Below, piece after piece: positions 35,401-42,005 of a stretch of 64,000 nt of DNA. The stretch lies in the NCBI GenBank assembly GCA_949130485.1, contig OX422204.1, forward strand, positions 4,092,015-4,156,014, read 5' to 3'. The stretch is from Agelas oroides. Lineage: Eukaryota > Porifera > Demospongiae > Agelasida > Agelasidae. The notes below the pieces were generated by a model. The model made no database searches. It was given only the letters and a program-made list of their open reading frames with translations, and was not told the DNA's origin. The position numbers and the translations under genes were made by a program. Each line of letters begins with the position of its first letter. Position 1 is the stretch's first letter.

Positions 35401-38400
35401 TGTTGTGCAGCAGATAAACTGAAGTTGGCCTGAAACAGAGTAATATGCAGGTCAGCACTGGAATTCTACACATGCGCAAACAGTGTGTACCAGGGTTTTT
35501 TCTTCTCCCTGCACAAGAGCCTGGGGAATGAGACCACTGTATGAGATATCCATGTACCAGAAACATATATCCACAGTTTCTCAACAATGGATTGGCAGAA
35601 GGATTGTAACAGTGTTAAAATATTGCTGTTTCTACATGCAGGCGTGAGCTGCGCTGGATGGATGTTTGCATTTAAGTTCATATCTGCATTTGTTGTGGTG
35701 ACAATCCTACCATTCGCAGAGGTGAGAGAATCATTCTAAGTAGTTGTATTCTTCCTTGGGGGTGGTCATTGTATGCATTGGTCCTGACACCAATATGCAA
35801 GACAACCTCCCCCCTCCCATCAGCAAGGGATATAACTCGCTCATTTAATTTACTTAGGCAATATACACGAATGTTATGTCTTTTTTCTACAGTGTTGTTG
35901 CCTAGGTAACACATCTGTAGAAGAGAGATGAGCAACATTTTAAATGTTGGGTTATGGTGATTTCCATGTAATCCCTTTCCTGGCCAACTATGTGCATGGC
36001 TAGCCTTGTTCCAGGCCACTCCCCCAGATTTTATCCCACAATACTCAAGTCCTGATGGCACGCAACATTCTGAATAGCAACCTTGAGCATATTGTAGCTA
36101 GTGAGCACAGCCATATTAGCTACGTTCTTCACCTTTGAAGTGTAATGCAAAGTTTCTTACCTCAGATATCCATAGCGCTTGAAAGCTGTGCTTCTCAAAC
36201 TTCCACTAGTGTGCTCAATTAGCCATGTGAAACTCACTCCTGGGTGGGCACTCATTGAAGTGAACAGGAAATTGAGCCAAAAGTAGGGGGTGGGTGCTCT
36301 TTTGCGAGACTACAGTATACTGTGGTATATGGGAGAAGATTGTTGCTTCACTGCTTTTTCTTGATCGCCAGTCACAAGATGTGATGAAATGGACAAAGAT
36401 GTGTCTGGATCTTCAGTTTGAAGTGCACAATTGGTAGCTACGTATGGCCTCTTTTGTTACCAATCTGCTTGAATAAGGACACCAGTACACTACCAGTGAT
36501 CAGTGTGAACACACATGTACACTGCATATCACTGTAGGTCTAGTATATAATCTCACACTACTCTTAGTTAATGGTTGCATGGATGCACACGGGGTAAGTG
36601 TTCTACTGAGCACCTCTAGTTTTTCAGTTTTACAAATAACAAGGTACAGTTTTGCATGTTGACTTTTGGGTGGACTTGTAAGAATGTGTAATTCTATTCA
36701 ATTATGCATTTCAGGCTACAAGCTTACAAAGGTAGTGTCCAATAAAACTGCAGCCAAATTGCAGAATGAAACCACTTTTGCCTCGATTAAGCATTGTTTA
36801 TTCTATGTGTAGAAGTAGTTGAATAGTTTTCATATCAATCTAACAGGCAATACTTCACATAGTCTCATTCCAAGACCCTCAGTACGGTATGCACGCATGT
36901 GTGCCATACCAAGGGTCTGGAAATGAGACTATACTTCACAACCACTAGACAAAATGACAATTCTGTTTGGTAAGTACATTCATAATTTGCTGTTTGCTTT
37001 CATTTTAGATTAAGTATTCTCAAAATAGTCTGGTACTAAACACTGAATGCGTGTTGAGACACTTAATTAATTTAGGGGAAGCATAACAAGTGCTGAATCA
37101 TTCCTTTCATGTAAATATATTTGATGTGTGTGTCAAGCTCAAGCACTCCAGCTAAATGTTTTCAGTTTTCCTCTCATTATTTATTCTGCAGAAATATTTC
37201 CTCCCCCTTTTCACCCTTCCTTTGGTGAAGACCCTCCTTGTCTCACATGATGGCTCTCCATACCAGCTCTATTACTTCTTCTATCAACAGAGATATGTAA
37301 GTATACTCCCAATCCCCAAATGAAATATATGAGCAGCTTCGTGAAAGACCAGTTAACTTGGATGGTACACAGTGCTTTGAGTGCCATGGAGTACATGTCT
37401 GTGGAATGTACATACATTTGCAGCCGCTTCACCACAAATTGGAATACTTCCTTCTATAGTGGAAGGCTTTTAGAATAAGGATAGTCACAGCACATCATCT
37501 TGACTACTGTGTGTGCTCATTTCCTCAATGCAGATGGCATTATGGGGCTTGTTGTTTGGTTACATTGTTGTGAATGTGAAATGTAGCCACCCCTCTGATG
37601 AACTTGTGGAGGAGCTCAAGAAAGTTGGTGGTATCATGTCAATACCAATACTCCTGGTATGTGTGTTAAGCCCTGTTTACACTAGCACTTAAACCGGTTT
37701 GGCCAAACCACATCGTTATGTGGTTTACAGAAAGCGGTTTCCAAAGCGTTTCCAAAGCGTTTCCAAAGCGCATTAGGGGCGTTTACACAGCTGCCCTAAA
37801 CCAATTTGAAACCGCTTTGAAACCGGTTTAAACTGCTAGTGTAAACGGGGCTTTAGTTTACATGTACTAGAAATGGTGCAGGTAGAAGTTTCACAGTGTA
37901 GGCACACTTCAGCTTAAAGTCACACTGTAGTATACTTATACTATAGCTAAATGAAACACTGCAATCTGATTGGTCAATTGCAGGTATATAGTATAAATCA
38001 CTTGTACCACCTGTAAATTTAACTTATAACTAAAAATGCAGTTATTACCACCAAGCGCTACAAATATAGCTTGCATACGCAAAGCGCTTAGCTCGTTAGC
38101 GGTCGTATGACGTAGCAGTCTGAAGACGTATAGATAGCGGTGAAGAAAGCTCTTTGCTCGACAGAGCTGGTCTCAAACTTGACCGGTTCACGCAGAGTTT
38201 GCCTACAGTTTCAGTGGGAGCCATAGGTAGCTACTATTAAAGAAAGCGCTAGTACTCGCCCAACACAACTCACTCACCAGAAAGTTCACGATGTAATGGG
38301 GCAGGATATTTCGATCTCATTCTCAGGCACTCTGAATTTGAATTCGGCTTTTGAATTCCAATCACGAGCTAGTAGAAAGTTGAACCGTCGCAAGGTAAAC

Positions 38401-40089
38401 AGTCAGCGAACAGCTTGAAAGAGAGCTCACTCATTGAGAATTTGAACTGTAGCCATTGCTAGGCAGTTTTGTTGCTAAGCAGAGAAATGCATGCAGTTAT
38501 ATTGCTAAGGAGAGAAACAATTTGATTAGCTATAGTACTAGAAAATGTAGAACATTGTGGGGGCGAGCCTGAGCAAGCACCTACTATGGCTACACATGAA
38601 TAGACTAAGGAAATCATGAGCTGAATCACTGGCGTTTATGATGCCGTTTATGCACGGGCCTTACCAGAAACGGTCTCAAACTGGCGTGTATAATTTGTAC
38701 GGTCTGTGAGCAGCCTGCCGTTGATGGTCGGTCCGTAGCTGCCGTGACAAACAAGAAGCAAGGTGCCGTACGTGCTTCAACTTGAGGCGTCCGTCTCCGC
38801 TACGGTTGCCAATGCTGCACTCTGGCAGTAGCCCAGCATTGCCCTTCACCTATTGAGGCTACCTATACGAAGTGCACGAGTACGTTCAATTTTCGGGAAA
38901 TATTTATGCGCATTTAAAATTTACGGTATATGGCCGCAAACAAACCAACAAACATACACACGCATCTTGCAATGCAGTCCCGCTAGTGTGGGGCTCGCTC
39001 AGGCTCGCCCCAATAAATACCTTATACGATGAAACCCTTTGGGCCTACGGGATTTAGATCCCCTTGGAAACCATAAACACCCTTGCACTTCACGCGTGGG
39101 TGTTTATATAGGTTTCCGCGGGTATCTAAATCCCATAGACCCCTTAGGTTTCATCGTATAACCTATATTTCTTTGTATGGAAGTGGCTGCCATTCACATA
39201 GTTAATAAGTGCAGCCTTGTAGTAATTATACTTGGAAAACTGGAAGCAAAGGTAGTGAGTGTTGAAATTGCATTGAGTATCCAATACAGTACAGTTATAT
39301 TATCCAATACAGTACAGTTATATTAAATCCATCCCAGCTTGCAACACGTCCACAGGGTAACAACATGAACTATGGAATGCAGGCATTGGAAGCATGATTA
39401 GTTAAATTTCTATCAAGCAATTCATACTTATATTTTATCTATATATCTACAGGTTTATGGATTATTTGTCTTCATGTGTTTGGATGAGAAAATGTGTTCT
39501 GAAGCTAATGCATTTCTATCCATGTTTCCTGTAAGTCACTAGAATGGTAGTTGCTAGCCTCGTTTCCAGGCCACTACCAGATTTTGTCTTGCAGAAGTAA
39601 CCTGGGAACAAGGCTAGGTGTAGTTACCACTGCAGCTTTCTTTAAGGAACACACTTCTGGTACCTTAGCCTTATTATTTCCAAGCCTTCAGTTGCACAAA
39701 GGAAAGACAAAGAGCCTAGTATTTCTCATTTAGCTACAACCCATGGTTGGTAATGTTTTAGCACTACTAACCTGCAATTGTTGTGCTCACTGCAGGTATT
39801 AGCATACATCCTGGTAATGAATTCCACTGCCCTGCTGCAGAACTCCCACAGCAGCCTTTTGCGGCATTTTGGCTCCTTCCCTCTCTGGTTGCTTGTCAGT
39901 CATCATCACATTCTGCTAGCCCTAAATGGACAGGGATTACTGTTCTTCTTCCCTAATGAATACTACTTAAACATGTTATCAGTGATTATCGTTTACTTAT
40001 TTGTGTACCAAGTTGTGGCAAGGAGTACCAAAACCTTGAAAGAATGCATGTTTAGCAAAACCTCTCCCCCTACTGTTTCTGAACCATGA
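11431..40089 (+). CDS. CASD1: CASD1-like sialic acid O-acetyltransferase, C-terminal multi-membrane acyltransferase part
   Basis: Exons read from splice signals and matching phases: 11431-11539 (candidate), 28801-28890, 29353-29472, 34432-34588, 35642-35721, 37192-37296, 37534-37656, 39453-39530 and 39796-40089 (stop TGA). The product matches the Cas1p-type 10-TM acyltransferase domain of CASD1: EWRGWMVLTLIALHYTD, then SSYGHFLYFWRQGELSWRRI, then QLNFLTICVCLTLGTAYGAY, ending in the SSLLRHFGSFPLWLL helix and YQVVARS tail. CASD1 acetylates CMP-sialic acid in the Golgi lumen. The membrane-spanning domain is nearly complete, but the N-terminal SGNH catalytic domain is not found, so 5' exons lie upstream of the window or were missed. 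The 11431 exon (LDYFTKLNIVPTPYPLLIVL, one membrane helix) fits in phase and in position before EWRGWM, but rests on weak similarity and would imply a 17.3-kb intron full of transposons. The other introns also hold MITEs, none touching an exon. Confidence 0.85.
11540..12009. other. intronic or intergenic, nothing recognised
   Basis: Begins with the GTAACT donor that follows the candidate CASD1-like exon. No coding frame, RNA gene or repeat family is recognised. Confidence 0.5.
12010..12635 (-). mobile_element. LINE 3' end: ORF2 C-terminus and 3' tail (outer layer of the nest)
   Basis: The minus strand from 12635 reads VWNPHLKKDCDK, then after a frame break IKWAARWACCRWDRHTY, then SRRMLSLCQVYKIVH and FFINAPYLWNRIP. 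This is the conserved end of CR1/L2-type ORF2. Its upstream half is at 23018-24560: the codons for SSVW abut the 9-bp duplication on the far side of the inserted element, so 12645-23008 split a single LINE copy. The 12010-12250 part is the non-coding tail. Confidence 0.85.
13046..14008 (+). pseudogene. Tc1/mariner (IS630-type) transposase of copy A2
   Basis: Homologous to the transposase at 3184-4248 but broken by at least three frame changes (near 13119, 13280-13310 and 13690). Recognisable pieces: HEDLRWRIVWQRLANG (13076 on), KSTVWRIVDRF, LVFIDESGCDRKDAMRRFGY with the first Asp, VVILDNCSIHH with the second Asp, and PPYSPDLMPIEECFNKVK with the Glu. The three acidic residues survive, but the reading frame does not. 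It lacks the intron found in copy A1. The following 14009-14692 contains nothing recognisable. Confidence 0.85.
14997..15190. repeat. left subterminal array of the Mutator-like element
   Basis: Four units of TAGTGT-(C)n-ACACTA, near 15028, 15074, 15132 and 15169, are separated by palindromic TTTTCCCTTTATACAAGGGA-type spacers. Each unit is itself an inverted repeat. It mirrors the array at 21705-22000. A role as transposase or helicase binding site is inferred. Confidence 0.85.
15331..21676 (-). CDS. B-box-like / RecQ helicase / MULE transposase / ULP1 protease / PHD fusion protein (transposon-encoded)
   Basis: Thirteen exons on the minus strand with GT-AG junctions in compatible phases: 21526-21676, 21253-21426, 20630-21092, 20343-20545, 19759-20112, 19557-19652, 19249-19447, 18123-19080, 17599-17998, 17295-17512, 16880-17165, about 16461-16790 and 15331-16202; about 1,560 residues. 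Order: B-box-like finger (CEQCMKPADVYCMECRNNYC); RecQ helicase with QPTGSGKSLSYQFP (Walker A), VAVDEAHLVWSW, ALTATATPT, KAFGMGIDQPDVDMVV and ELGRAGRDGR; RecQ zinc domain (CRR...CTGHCCDVC); a CPAEGCDHVVP finger; MULE core with EADVTYN, GILTDWSDTQ and LPTSTNAVEAYNR; ULP1 protease with WLNGSLINAAQ, HWLTVSN, VRVYDS and QINGDDCG (His, Asp, Gln, Cys all present); and a C-terminal PHD (CVC, CLEC, WFHQSC, WSCKNC). Lesions: one in-frame TAA at 18472-18474, and a probable one-base deletion near 16136 that makes the exon 12/13 join uncertain. Presumably a nuclear protein that mobilises the element. Confidence 0.85.
19151..19210. mobile_element. 60-bp TA-flanked MITE remnant in a RecQ intron
   Basis: Ends CCATAGGTTC and inverted CCGTAAGCTC are flanked by TA on both sides, with a run of 14 G inside. 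It resembles the other TA/CCGT-ended elements in the window and does not touch an exon. Confidence 0.45.
21705..22004. repeat. right subterminal array of the Mutator-like element
   Basis: Six units of TAGTGT-(G)n-ACACTA, near 21711, 21758, 21801, 21842, 21899 and 21944, are separated by TTTTCCCTTGTATAAAGGGA-type spacers. They are in inverted orientation to the array at 14997-15190. Confidence 0.85.
23018..23390 (-). mobile_element. LINE reverse transcriptase, C-terminal half (continuation of the split LINE)
   Basis: The minus strand encodes IFREIAGREDCEVLQSDLHE, YQWTCKWKLHLNLSKCKAL, SISYLGVNITRKLCWSDHV and RAYVALVRPHLEYCSSVW without a stop. This is the region just after the catalytic FADD box through the palm/thumb of a CR1/L2-type RT. 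It ends exactly at the 9-bp duplication of the 12645-23008 insertion and resumes at 12635. Confidence 0.88.
23391..23960. mobile_element. 570-bp TA-type MITE inserted in the LINE
   Basis: Inverted ends CCGTCATTATTCTAATA(G/C)A with GATC(T/C)AATC(T/C)AGCGGAAGAA subterminal repeats. The flanks are TA (right) and TG (left, apparently a mutated TA). Removing it restores ADDCTIFREI in the LINE reverse transcriptase. No coding capacity was seen. Confidence 0.8.
23961..24560 (-). mobile_element. LINE 5' part with 2A peptide, PHD finger and RT start
   Basis: The minus strand from 24560 reads LLSGDVESNPGP, a canonical 2A ribosome-skipping motif (D-x-E-x-N-P-G-P; core at 24523-24549). It is followed by a PHD finger: CTWCC, then an in-frame TGA, then CDRCENWSHTGC and EEWLCHAC. 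After a frame break and deletion the RT begins (DPKNYRPVSLTSIVVKIMER, NPYQHGFRSGHSC) and jumps to SSGVPQGSILGPLLF. 2A sequences at the N-terminus of CR1-like LINE ORFs are known from sea urchin and other invertebrates. This copy is dead: stop, frameshifts and insertions. Confidence 0.85.
24612..24809 (-). CDS. possible short secreted protein or first exon
   Basis: A 65-residue frame starting at the ATG at 24809 has a convincing signal peptide (NVTLPCLWLLLAVYRAACA) followed by a Cys-containing mature part (SCDECENQILPGQ). I recognise no family. It may be a first exon whose donor I cannot place, or chance. Confidence 0.3.
   Translation of the reverse strand: MASRWNVTLPCLWLLLAVYRAACASCDECENQILPGQLLFVPKQLLSSGSCLTVTVATWRGCSHL
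25000..25368 (-). CDS. hypothetical 122-residue frame
   Basis: Open minus-strand frame from the Met at 25368 (the frame is open to 25440). No recognised domain, signal peptide or repeat. It is listed because the surrounding 24.6-25.5 kb has no other explanation; it may be non-coding. Confidence 0.2.
   Translation of the reverse strand: MGKYFTYCQCVHVELEPSYCTEGGAEPSRLTQLYAARLGLSPKCYTGVNKLQRADPMYAVVRNVAIIGKFTVSRRVHPTPILPLQAPNFHLFRLFWPFRRSGFSIHPADSIELNETSCTKFV
25571..25720. mobile_element. 150-bp palindromic MITE with hammerhead-like core
   Basis: Inverted ends GGAT(T/C)TTGGCCTTTGAC...AAGTGG. The middle reads CTGATGAAGATAGTC...ACTGTCGAAA, which resembles the conserved core of a hammerhead but with an extra base and no clear stem III or cleavage triplet. 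Confidence 0.55.
25812..26694 (-). pseudogene. pogo/Tigger-like transposase, 3'-truncated
   Basis: Starts at ATG 26694 (MASGGEKKRRKLWK). It has a psq-type helix-turn-helix (LTVAQAATMYNVPRKMFDDR), a CENP-B-like second HTH (GEHWWTGFRKRHPELTLRK) and the start of the DDE_1 domain with the first catalytic Asp in LYNCDETFLLLDG, then ITLPPMIIYPKAFPGG. A frameshift near 26225-26240 breaks it. It ends after PQRYRQ, before the second Asp, so it cannot be active. No ends were identified. Confidence 0.85.
27021..27397. mobile_element. 377-bp TA-flanked palindromic MITE with an internal open frame
   Basis: Ends CCGTATAGCGGGAAATTTTC in inverted orientation, TA flanks at 27019-27020 and 27398-27399, and many CCGCGAAAAT repeats in both arms. 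The core (27109-27290) keeps an open plus-strand frame beginning MEIDDVITCVVEYPCERDG with a basic run KRRS. It could be a captured gene fragment; no homologue is recognised. Confidence 0.8.
27400..28091. other. intron/intergenic with one unassigned open frame
   Basis: A plus-strand open frame at 27631-27963 (111 codons including the stop) begins MCPGLDCKQLYNSLDHTRS. It has no recognised domain. Lying in the presumed CASD1-like intron, it is more likely chance or an unidentified repeat. Confidence 0.3.
28101..28569. mobile_element. 469-bp TAGCCTCG-family MITE
   Basis: Ends TAGCCTCGTCCCCAGGCCCC and its inverse, extended by a second inverted block (CCCAATTTTTGGG...AAAATTGGGAAAAGG). The 9-bp duplication ACCTTTTTG lies at 28092-28100 and 28570-28578. 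It is non-coding. Confidence 0.88.
28953..29173. mobile_element. 221-bp TA-flanked MITE
   Basis: Ends CCGTAATCTCC and inverted CTGTAATCTCT with TA at 28951-28952 and 29174-29175. It lies in the intron between the second and third listed CASD1-like exons. Confidence 0.6.
29491..29976. mobile_element. 486-bp TA-flanked MITE
   Basis: Ends CCGTA(C/A)ACTCTGGTTA(A/T)TA in inverted orientation, with TA at 29489-29490 and 29977-29978. It begins 18 bp after the donor site of the exon ending at 29472. It is non-coding. Confidence 0.75.
30238..30486 (+). CDS. acidic ORF, left arm of the palindrome; joins a P2X7-like zinc motif
   Basis: 82 codons, MPRALNREQSATMSDSCN at the start, then a strongly acidic segment (DTEAEDDDSGDEE). 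A GTAATA donor just before its stop and a TTGTAG acceptor at about 30557 would join RDW to CQCGN. The next frame then encodes MPTSHECICCCEVERVV and ISCITDHCQAFSC. This is the pattern of the cytoplasmic zinc-binding domain of P2X7-like proteins (W-C-x-C-G-N ... C-C ... C-I-T-x-H). A small deletion after CGN breaks the frame. The start could be the second Met (30274). Confidence 0.5.
   Translation: MPRALNREQSATMSDSCNDSGDLSLSCSVYSVESEESEVEGDLETVEPYQFEPVASDSSAESDTEAEDDDSGDEERLRSRDW
30615..30850. repeat. inner inverted duplication
   Basis: The segment 30617-30697 (GGTCATGAAGAAAGAAGAGA on) reappears inverted at 30768-30848 with nearly complete identity, duplicating part of the P2X7-like coding segment head to head. 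Confidence 0.85.
31110..31255. mobile_element. 146-bp palindromic MITE with hammerhead-like core
   Basis: Perfect inverted ends GAAGAGAAGGTTATCTGTTA and so on, about 30 bp each. The minus strand has CTGATGACGACTG...CAGTCGAAAC, a hammerhead-like core with one base too many between CTGATGA and the stem. The flanks share AAAT. Confidence 0.7.
31479..31620. mobile_element. 142-bp TAGTCTCG-family MITE
   Basis: Ends TAGTCTCGTGCCCAGACCCC and its inverse. The 9-bp duplication GTGTACAGG lies at 31470-31478 and 31621-31629. The same family provides the shell of the 12645-23008 nest. Confidence 0.9.
32079..32327 (-). CDS. acidic ORF, right arm of the palindrome
   Basis: An identical 82-codon translation of the 30238-30486 ORF on the opposite strand (start ATG at 32327), with the same GTAATA donor and CQCG continuation. 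Identity of both arms implies recent duplication or ongoing gene conversion. The downstream P2X7-like exon is cut off at about 31945 by the central insertion. Confidence 0.45.
   Translation of the reverse strand: MPRALNREQSATMSDSCNDSGDLSLSCSVYSVESEESEVEGDLETVEPYQFEPVASDSSAESDTEAEDDDSGDEERLRSRDW
32583..32744. mobile_element. 162-bp palindromic MITE
   Basis: Inverted ends CCA(A)AAAGTATGCAAACAAGG with GGCTTTGTAAATTTACC inside. It is non-coding and lies 35 bp beyond the TTAA palindrome. Confidence 0.7.
32745..33550. other. intronic, nothing firm recognised
   Basis: A short segment around 32880-32960 (minus) and one at 33830-33900 (plus) share GGTGATCCAGGTGATCC-type sequence, perhaps copies of one repeat. 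No gene is recognised up to 33550. Confidence 0.4.
33551..33610 (-). ncRNA. type I hammerhead ribozyme
   Basis: Read on the minus strand. Stem I strands TACAC + ATGCAC pair with GTGCAT + GTGTA around an internal loop (CGC/TT). The core is CTGACGA, stem II GGCC/GGCC with loop CACTTA, then GAAA, a very short stem III (ACC/GGT around GC), and the cleavage triplet GTC after which stem I resumes. All invariant core bases (CTGANGA, GAAA, GTC) are present. Tiny stem III is characteristic of hammerheads in Penelope-like elements and retrozymes, but no retroelement coding sequence is directly adjacent. Self-cleavage would occur after the C at plus position 33564. Confidence 0.85.
33611..34431. other. 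intron of the CASD1-like gene, nothing firm recognised
   Basis: Runs from the ribozyme to the acceptor at 34431. It holds an open frame 33684-33920 without a known domain. It may contain the rest of the ribozyme-bearing element. Confidence 0.4.
34696..34946. mobile_element. 251-bp palindromic MITE
   Basis: Inverted ends CAGTCCCGTGTAGAAATC, with long inner arms (ACTTCCGTCAAGGGCGG versus its inverse). It is non-coding and lies in a CASD1-like intron. No target duplication was identified. Confidence 0.75.
34947..35641. other. intron, nothing recognised
   Basis: No coding homology. A 91-codon frame at 35145-35417 has no known domain. Confidence 0.4.
35722..36850. other. intron, nothing firm recognised
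   Basis: Contains an isolated TAGCCTTGTTCCAGGCC end near 36001, probably a decayed TAGCCTCG-family MITE. No other structure was seen. Confidence 0.4.
36860..36931. mobile_element. 72-bp TAGTCTC-family micro-MITE
   Basis: Ends TAGTCTCATTCCAAGACCC and inverted TAGTCTCATTTCCAGACCC, with a central inverted repeat around GGTATG(C)AC. The 9-bp duplication TACTTCACA lies at 36851-36859 and 36932-36940. It is little more than two inverted ends. Confidence 0.9.
37669..37852. mobile_element. 184-bp MITE with TTA duplication (PIF/Harbinger-like)
   Basis: Inverted ends AGCCC(T/C)GTTTACACTAGCA with AAACCGGTTT inside, and a 3-bp TTA duplication at 37666-37668 and 37853-37855. TWA duplications are typical of PIF/Harbinger. 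It includes a short tandem ccaaagcgttt repeat. It starts 12 bp after a CASD1-like exon. Confidence 0.7.
37853..38558. other. intron, nothing recognised
   Basis: No coding, RNA or repeat signal could be supported. Confidence 0.4.
38559..39011. mobile_element. MITE-like element with GGGGCGAGCCTGAGC ends
   Basis: Inverted ends GGGGCGAGCCTGAGC(A/G)AGC at 38560 and 39011. No clear target duplication and no coding capacity. Confidence 0.55.
39022..39161. mobile_element. 140-bp near-perfect palindrome
   Basis: TTATACGATGAAACC at 39022 and its inverse at 39161, with about 60-bp arms (GGGATTTAGAT, GGTTTCC, GGGTGTTTAT) around a short loop. It is foldback DNA in a CASD1-like intron. Confidence 0.75.
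39162..39452. other. intron, nothing recognised
   Basis: Holds two short direct copies of atccaatacagtacagttat near 39278 and 39301 and nothing else. Confidence 0.4.
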
Positions 40090-41318
40090 TTTTTGGTATA
40101 CAGTTATACAGATTGAATAATTAGCTATCTTTTGAACACACTCTTTTACTATATTATATTAAAGTATTATGACTTTTTAACAATATTTATTATAATTATA
40201 TTAAAGTGTTATGACTGCCATGCACCTCATCATTGACTAAACATTTATCACTGACACCTCCTGAGCAAGAAGGATGTTTTGGTCTACAGAATTCTCTCAC
40301 TTTCTCTGTGACCTCGCTTTTTATAACTTGTAAGTTACATGCATGTGTACTTACTTCACGTCAAACTAACCTATTCCATAATTAGAAACTTGGATTTCTT
40401 ACAGTAGAAATGCATAAGAAACATAATTATTTTCAGGATTTTGGTGCAGTGGGTAATACTAACAAACCCATGGTGTGGATATTTTGATGAACACTTTGCA
40501 GTGACTAGGAGAAAGTCATGTTATTTAACTTCATTCTAAGTTATGGTTAATTTAGACTGCTACCAACAAACCCATGCATGATGTGGATTAGCATTGCTTG
40601 CAGCATGCAACTATAAGAGTCTATATAGTACACTCTACTTTAGACAATGGCCAGATCCACTAAATCATGTACACCCTGTATTGGTGTTCTAAAGCTGTTT
40701 GGTAATGCAGCAGCAATCCTATCTATCTGCAGCAACACTCAATATTGTACAATCAAGATTCCAACTCCACAATTCTTTGGACAGATATATGATAGACATG
40801 AGTTTGCAAAAGTTCTGTATCAGTGATATGGATAGAGTTCAAAGTTCAAACTGGCCCATCACTTGAAACAATTTTGAAAGGTATGCATAGACTGCTCCTA
40901 GACTCATGCAACAGATAAATGATGACTGAGTGCATTGCACATTTAATAATTATTATATAAATTGAACAATGAACCACATCCTCTGAGGCCTGACACCCTC
41001 TGTGCAGGACACATTTCTGCCAATACTGCAGAAAATGTGGGTATACACAATTATGCAAGGAGGGAAGAGGGGTAGACACACTAAATTGCACATCCAGCCC
41101 ACAACACTAAGGTGGTGCATGTATTGTCATTCCTGTGAATGGTTGTCTTTACACAATGCTTGCCCATTTGGTACTGTATAATAAATTCAAGCACTTCATA
41201 AAACAAACGATTATAACTATCAAAGTATAATAAATGTAGAATAAATTGTCCAAATACTACTTGCAGGTGAGCCTCAAAACAGGCAGTACAATAGATTATC
41301 AAAACAACCTGCTTCTCA
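40090..41318. other. convergent intergenic region
   Basis: Lies between the stop codons of the CASD1-like and PNPO genes, so it should hold both 3' untranslated regions. ATTAAA words near 40160 and 40200 could serve as polyadenylation signals. No other feature was seen. Confidence 0.5.
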
Positions 41319-42005
41319 TCATGGACCAAGACGTTTCACTGTCCACTCTCCACTGCTTTCATGCTTGTTGAACACAATTCGATCATGGAGTCGTGTGCTT
41401 TGTCCTTGCCAGAATTCAAACATGACTGGGGTCAGGATATATCCACCCCACTCCGGTGGCTTCGGGACTGGAGCTCCATCAGCAGGATACTTCTCCAACA
41501 CTTCCTGGAATTTCTGTTCAAGCACATCCCGACTCGCAATTTCTTGACTCTGGAGGTTAATAGCAGCACTGATTTGGTTTGCATGAGGCCTTGAGTGATA
41601 GTACTTAGTTGAATCCTCTTCTGGAATGCGATCAACTTTCCCCTCTATCCTTACTTGCCTGTATAGAGGTGCCCAGTAGAATAACATTGCAGCCAGTGGG
41701 TTTTCCGTTAGCTCCCTCCCTTTGCGGCTATTGTAGCTAGTATAGAAGATGAACCCTCTGTCTGTGTAACTCTTCATTAGGACAACCCTGGACGAGGGTT
41801 TCCCATCTTTGGTGCAAGTTGAGACAGAGACAGCCTGTGGTTCTACAATCTCTTTACAATTAAGCGCCTCTTGAAACCAATCATGAAATTGGGCAAATGG
41901 ATTTGTATGGGAGACAAGTTGGTCTTCGGTGAATACTGTGCTACTGTATGCACTCCGAAGTTGTGAGACATCGACCTCTTTAAACGCAACAGCCTTGCTA
42001 GCCAT
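41319..42005 (-). CDS. PNPO: pyridoxine-5'-phosphate oxidase
   Basis: 228 residues, uninterrupted. It oxidises pyridoxine- or pyridoxamine-phosphate to pyridoxal phosphate with FMN and O2, the last step of vitamin B6 salvage. Seen in order: KPSSRVVLMKSYTDRGFIFYT (FMN site), SRKGREL, FYWAPLYRQVRIEGKV, HSRPHANQISA, WGGYILTP and the family signature FEFWQGQSTRLHDR, ending in KRLGP. Length is close to the fungal enzyme and slightly short of the human one (261). The ATG at 42005 is chosen because it begins MASKAVAF, and a splice-acceptor-like CTCTTGCAG lies 63 bp upstream, so the open frame further up is probably a 5' UTR intron. The coding region is a single exon. Confidence 0.95.
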   Translation of the reverse strand: MASKAVAFKEVDVSQLRSAYSSTVFTEDQLVSHTNPFAQFHDWFQEALNCKEIVEPQAVSVSTCTKDGKPSSRVVLMKSYTDRGFIFYTSYNSRKGRELTENPLAAMLFYWAPLYRQVRIEGKVDRIPEEDSTKYYHSRPHANQISAAINLQSQEIASRDVLEQKFQEVLEKYPADGAPVPKPPEWGGYILTPVMFEFWQGQSTRLHDRIVFNKHESSGEWTVKRLGP

